From contig CAZLQF010000028.1 in NCBI GenBank assembly GCA_964561545.1, positions 1-33,627 on the forward strand: 33,627 nucleotides of DNA, in the 5' to 3' direction. A program made the translations under genes and the position numbers. This document shows positions 31,606-33,627 of the stretch, piece by piece. Source of the DNA: CAZLQF01 sp964561545 (GTDB lineage Bacteria > Bacteroidota > Bacteroidia > CAILMK01 > CAYYUA01). Numbering within the stretch: the first letter of the stretch is position 1; each line of letters opens with the position of its first letter. Below the pieces are notes generated by a model. That model saw only the letters and a list, made by a program, of their open reading frames with translations. It searched no databases and was not told the origin of the DNA.

Positions 31606-32175
31606 CTATTTAGTGGCTTCCATGATAACCATTGGGGGAATGTTCAGAAGTTCAACTTCTTTATAGGTCTTCGAAAATGTTTGATCTAAATGTTTTACCA
31701 ACTCTCCGGAAGTTTGATAAGCAATAAAATTGCCTTTGGGTTTTAACATTTGATAGCAAGTTTCAAGAATTTGCTGTTTGGTGGGGCCATCGATCCAGCT
31801 AAAAGGAATCCCTGAAACGATATGATCTATTGTTTGAAGGTTGTATTCTGCTAAAATGGCTTCAAGGTTCTGAGCTTCATCAATGCAGGTGGAAACCTGA
31901 ACATCTGGTCGTTTGTGGTTTAAAGCCTTCAAATCTTTTTCAAAATCACCGATTTTTTCAATCAAAATAATATGGGAATCAGCTGGCAGTTTTTCTATTA
32001 TCGCTTTAGAGATCACGCCATCTCCGGGCCCCAATTCTACTATTACCTTGACTTCATCGAAGTCAATTTTATTCAAAATCTTTTTTACAGTAAAACCGCT
32101 TGAGGGTAGAATGGCTGCCACATCCCTGTCTTCGATGAAATTTTTTAAGTATTTAAATCCGGCTTTTAACGACAC
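31606..32175 (-). CDS. SAM-dependent methyltransferase, phospholipid N-methyltransferase-like
   Basis: 189 residues. The N-terminus FKYLKNFIEDRDVAAILPSS is the typical opening of the COG3963 phospholipid N-methyltransferase (PmtA-like) and rRNA-dimethylase-related family. SAM motif I is VELGPGDGVIS (46-56), the second acidic position is ILIEK, and the catalytic-loop motif VSGIPFSWID corresponds to the family's sGlPf segment. LKPKGNFIAYQ is the motif before the last strands. PmtA enzymes methylate phosphatidylethanolamine toward phosphatidylcholine, but many short members have no proven substrate, so a lipid role is only plausible. A soluble or peripheral membrane protein is expected. The gap to the upstream barrel-protein gene is 40 bp, so the two may be co-transcribed. 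Confidence 0.82.
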   Translation of the reverse strand: MSLKAGFKYLKNFIEDRDVAAILPSSGFTVKKILNKIDFDEVKVIVELGPGDGVISKAIIEKLPADSHIILIEKIGDFEKDLKALNHKRPDVQVSTCIDEAQNLEAILAEYNLQTIDHIVSGIPFSWIDGPTKQQILETCYQMLKPKGNFIAYQTSGELVKHLDQTFSKTYKEVELLNIPPMVIMEATK

Positions 32176-32215
32176 TTTTCTTGTTTTATAAAATGAAAAC
32201 GCTTCTTATATTTTA

Positions 32216-32893
32216 CTATTGAAAATCATGCGTAAGTTTAAGGGTTACTCCAAATGAGGTAAAGTTTAAATAACGGTCTCTGAACAGATCTGTTGCGTAA
32301 AGCTTAAAATAGGGCATAACCTCAACCCCAACCTGTCGATCGATCATTCTTTTAAAACCAATACCACCTTTTACCCCTAAAAGAAAACGACCAAATTGTT
32401 GATCATTTACATCAAGCGAGCCACTTTCCCCGTTTTTAAATGATGCCTTTGATTCGGCTTTATGTATAAAAGCTGGCTGAATGGCACCCAAGTAAAACAA
32501 ACCATTCCCCTGATTTTCGAAAAATGTTTTTCTGAAAGTAATGGGGACCTCTATGTATCGTACTTTGTGTTGTAGTTTAATGGGGGTGGTTGGAAAGCTA
32601 TCACAATCTATACAATTGAGTTCTTCTTCATGGTCTTTTACAGAATAAATAATCCCACTACCTAAGCGTTTATTCTTTTTGTAGTGTTTGAGCAACTCAA
32701 TCCCATAAGAATGGTTAAACTGCCATTGGGTTTCGTAAAATTTGCGGCTGTTGAGGTTTTTAAATGGATAAAAATCAAAAGAAAACAATCCGCTGATGGT
32801 CCATTGGTGTTTTGGCTCCTCAGATTGATTTACTTGGCCTAAAAGCCAGCATGGAGCAATCAAGATCATCAACAAAATACCTGCTAACCGCAT
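32216..32893 (-). CDS. Outer-membrane beta-barrel protein, PorT-like fold
   Basis: 225 residues. A signal peptide (1-19, PCWLLG|Q) is followed by alternating beta strands that fit an eight- to ten-stranded outer-membrane barrel of the PorT/OmpW-like group: WTISGLFSFDFYPF, YGIELLKHYKKNKRLGSGIIY, VRYIEVPITFRKTF, LFYLGAIQPAFIH, FLLGVKGGIGFKRM and the closing FTSFGVTLKLTHDFQ. A CIDC pair (CxxC) lies in an external loop. Such proteins are common in Bacteroidota and have no specific assigned role; PorT itself is a T9SS component, but this fold is too widespread to make that call. The gene probably starts a short operon with the methyltransferase-like gene downstream. Confidence 0.8.
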   Translation of the reverse strand: MRLAGILLMILIAPCWLLGQVNQSEEPKHQWTISGLFSFDFYPFKNLNSRKFYETQWQFNHSYGIELLKHYKKNKRLGSGIIYSVKDHEEELNCIDCDSFPTTPIKLQHKVRYIEVPITFRKTFFENQGNGLFYLGAIQPAFIHKAESKASFKNGESGSLDVNDQQFGRFLLGVKGGIGFKRMIDRQVGVEVMPYFKLYATDLFRDRYLNFTSFGVTLKLTHDFQ

Positions 32894-33069
32894 TAAAACA
32901 AAAAGTTTAAACTTAAGCTAACAAATATAATAACCAAAATGCAATCAAGCATTCGATTATTGCTTTCATGGGCTCAAATTTGATTTTAAAAGTACGCTAA
33001 GAATAGACAAAGGACCAACCATGTAGGCGATGAAGGTAAATTTAATCCGATCCTTTATTTTCCAGGCTT
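32894..33069. other. Intergenic stretch with no recognised feature
   Basis: AT-rich sequence between the barrel-protein start and the remnant of a cytochrome c gene. I see no gene, clear promoter box or hairpin in it. Confidence 0.5.
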
Positions 33070-33426
33070 CTAATAAAAGTAACCAGTTGCCACCTTTACT
33101 TTTTGGTTGTTTTGGATTTGTAAGGATCCATTGGGTCCTTTCCTTGGGTAATTTTCCAGAAAAAGTGCACCATCGCTTTGTTTTTGAACAGCTTTATTTT
33201 TTAGATCGCGCATTTCTGCTGAATAATCCATTATGGATTCCCAGTCCCCTTCTCCGTTCCTCCAGTGATATTCCTTGCACATGTTCATGTATAGTTTTTT
33301 ACCCTTGTTTACGATCTTTTCCTTGGAAGCATCATAAGGATTCGTCAATGTATCATTCCAATGTGCATCAGTATACTCATCATTTTCTTGTAGCTTATTG
33401 GACCATTTATATGGATGAGGTAAAAC
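33070..33426 (-). pseudogene. Decayed class I cytochrome c gene
   Basis: The translated minus strand still resembles a small haem protein: NPYDASKEKIVNKGKKLYMNMC-K-E-Y-H, then GEGDWES, then NKAVQKQSDGALFLENYPRKGP, which parallels the family pattern of KGKKLY, CxxCHG, GKGDGP, and AVQ-QSDGALF---GRGPMP. The haem motif has become CKEYH, losing the second cysteine. No ATG is found; the frame is open from 33426, after a stop, and the only candidate start is a TTG at 33348 that lacks a signal peptide. Removing one C from the CCC run in the KGP codons restores a family-like end (KGPMDPYKSK) with a stop at 33096. Loss of the haem site, the signal peptide and the reading frame together indicates a broken gene. 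Confidence 0.7.
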
Positions 33427-33571
33427 TTATTATCAAACTTAACTCAAGGATTGTAGAATGTTCAAACGGATAATACTTGCCCAATTTAATTATTTAAAAT
33501 AACAATTGAGATACGTTTTAATAAAATGCAGCAATAAACACATCTGTCCAAAAACGCTAAAGAAGGAACTT

Positions 33572-33625
33572 AAAAAAGGGGTTGGTTTATGATGAAGGTG
33601 AGAAACCCAAAAAAACCAACCCCTT
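33572..33625 (-). terminator. Long hairpin at the right edge, probable terminator for a gene beyond the window
   Basis: AAGGGGTTGGTTT (33576-33588) and AAACCAACCCCTT (33613-33625) are exact 13-bp inverted arms with a 24-nt loop. On the minus strand the second arm runs into six T, as in an intrinsic terminator, so it would end a minus-strand gene located to the right. It could also be the end of an inserted element. Confidence 0.6.
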
Positions 33626-33627
33626 AT

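Noticed and set aside
33030..33473. 147-codon frame on the + strand near the right edge
   Set aside because: It is antisense to the recognisable cytochrome c remnant and has no motif of its own.

Overview
The window is chromosomal DNA from a member of the Bacteroidota, most likely a free-living gliding or marine type of the Cytophagales or a related order; I cannot place it lower. The evidence is AT-rich spacers, -7 boxes of the Bacteroidota form TAnnTTTG, weak or absent Shine-Dalgarno sites, Bacteroidota families (DUF5074 surface lipoprotein, DUF4920, PorT-like barrel, KdsC-like HAD phosphatase), C-terminal type IX secretion (T9SS) sorting domains and a PorU2-like C25 peptidase. No ribosomal RNA, tRNA, CRISPR array or intact insertion sequence was seen.

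Layout. 1-760: a terminator from a gene beyond the left edge, then a group III truncated haemoglobin on the + strand. 761-9050 (minus): a five-gene operon headed by a cobalamin riboswitch. In transcription order it holds a T9SS-exported protein with two tandem beta-propeller plus cadherin-like modules, a secreted SUMF1-fold protein, a small T9SS cargo protein, a BtuB-like TonB-dependent receptor and a BtuG-like DUF5074 surface lipoprotein. 9118-11054 (minus): a lipoprotein with a long Gly-Ser linker with its own promoter and terminator, and a DUF1015 protein. 11100-14149 (+): a cytochrome c/FTR1 iron permease behind a promoter with a palindrome over its -33 element, and a methyltransferase. 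14150-14776 is a gene-free stretch of decayed inverted repeats. 14777-22888 (minus): PabB, a GT-C type membrane glycosyltransferase and the very large PorU2-like peptidase. 23529-29220 (+): sucA, sucB and lpd, the complete 2-oxoglutarate dehydrogenase complex. 29380-33627: a DUF4920 lipoprotein, a KdsC-like phosphatase, an RluA/RluD pseudouridine synthase, a phospholipid-methyltransferase-like protein, an outer-membrane barrel protein, a decayed cytochrome c gene and a long inverted repeat at the right edge.

How the genes work together. The most notable unit is the riboswitch operon. The RNA element is recognisable base by base and is closed by an 8-bp P1 helix, so the genes behind it should be expressed when B12 is scarce. 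BtuB plus a BtuG-like lipoprotein is the known Bacteroides B12 capture pair. Here the first gene of the same transcript encodes a larger, internally duplicated propeller protein routed through T9SS, together with a SUMF1-fold protein lacking the catalytic cysteines. I infer an extended, T9SS-dependent B12 acquisition system; the B12-binding role of the new components is not shown by sequence alone. The PorU2-like peptidase in the same window is a possible processing partner for such cargo.

Several long reading frames start upstream of the likely true start. I moved the starts of the DUF5074 lipoprotein (1846), the SUMF1-like protein (5801), the C25 peptidase (22888) and the KdsC-like phosphatase (30395), using signal peptides, ribosome-binding sites, promoters or family length.
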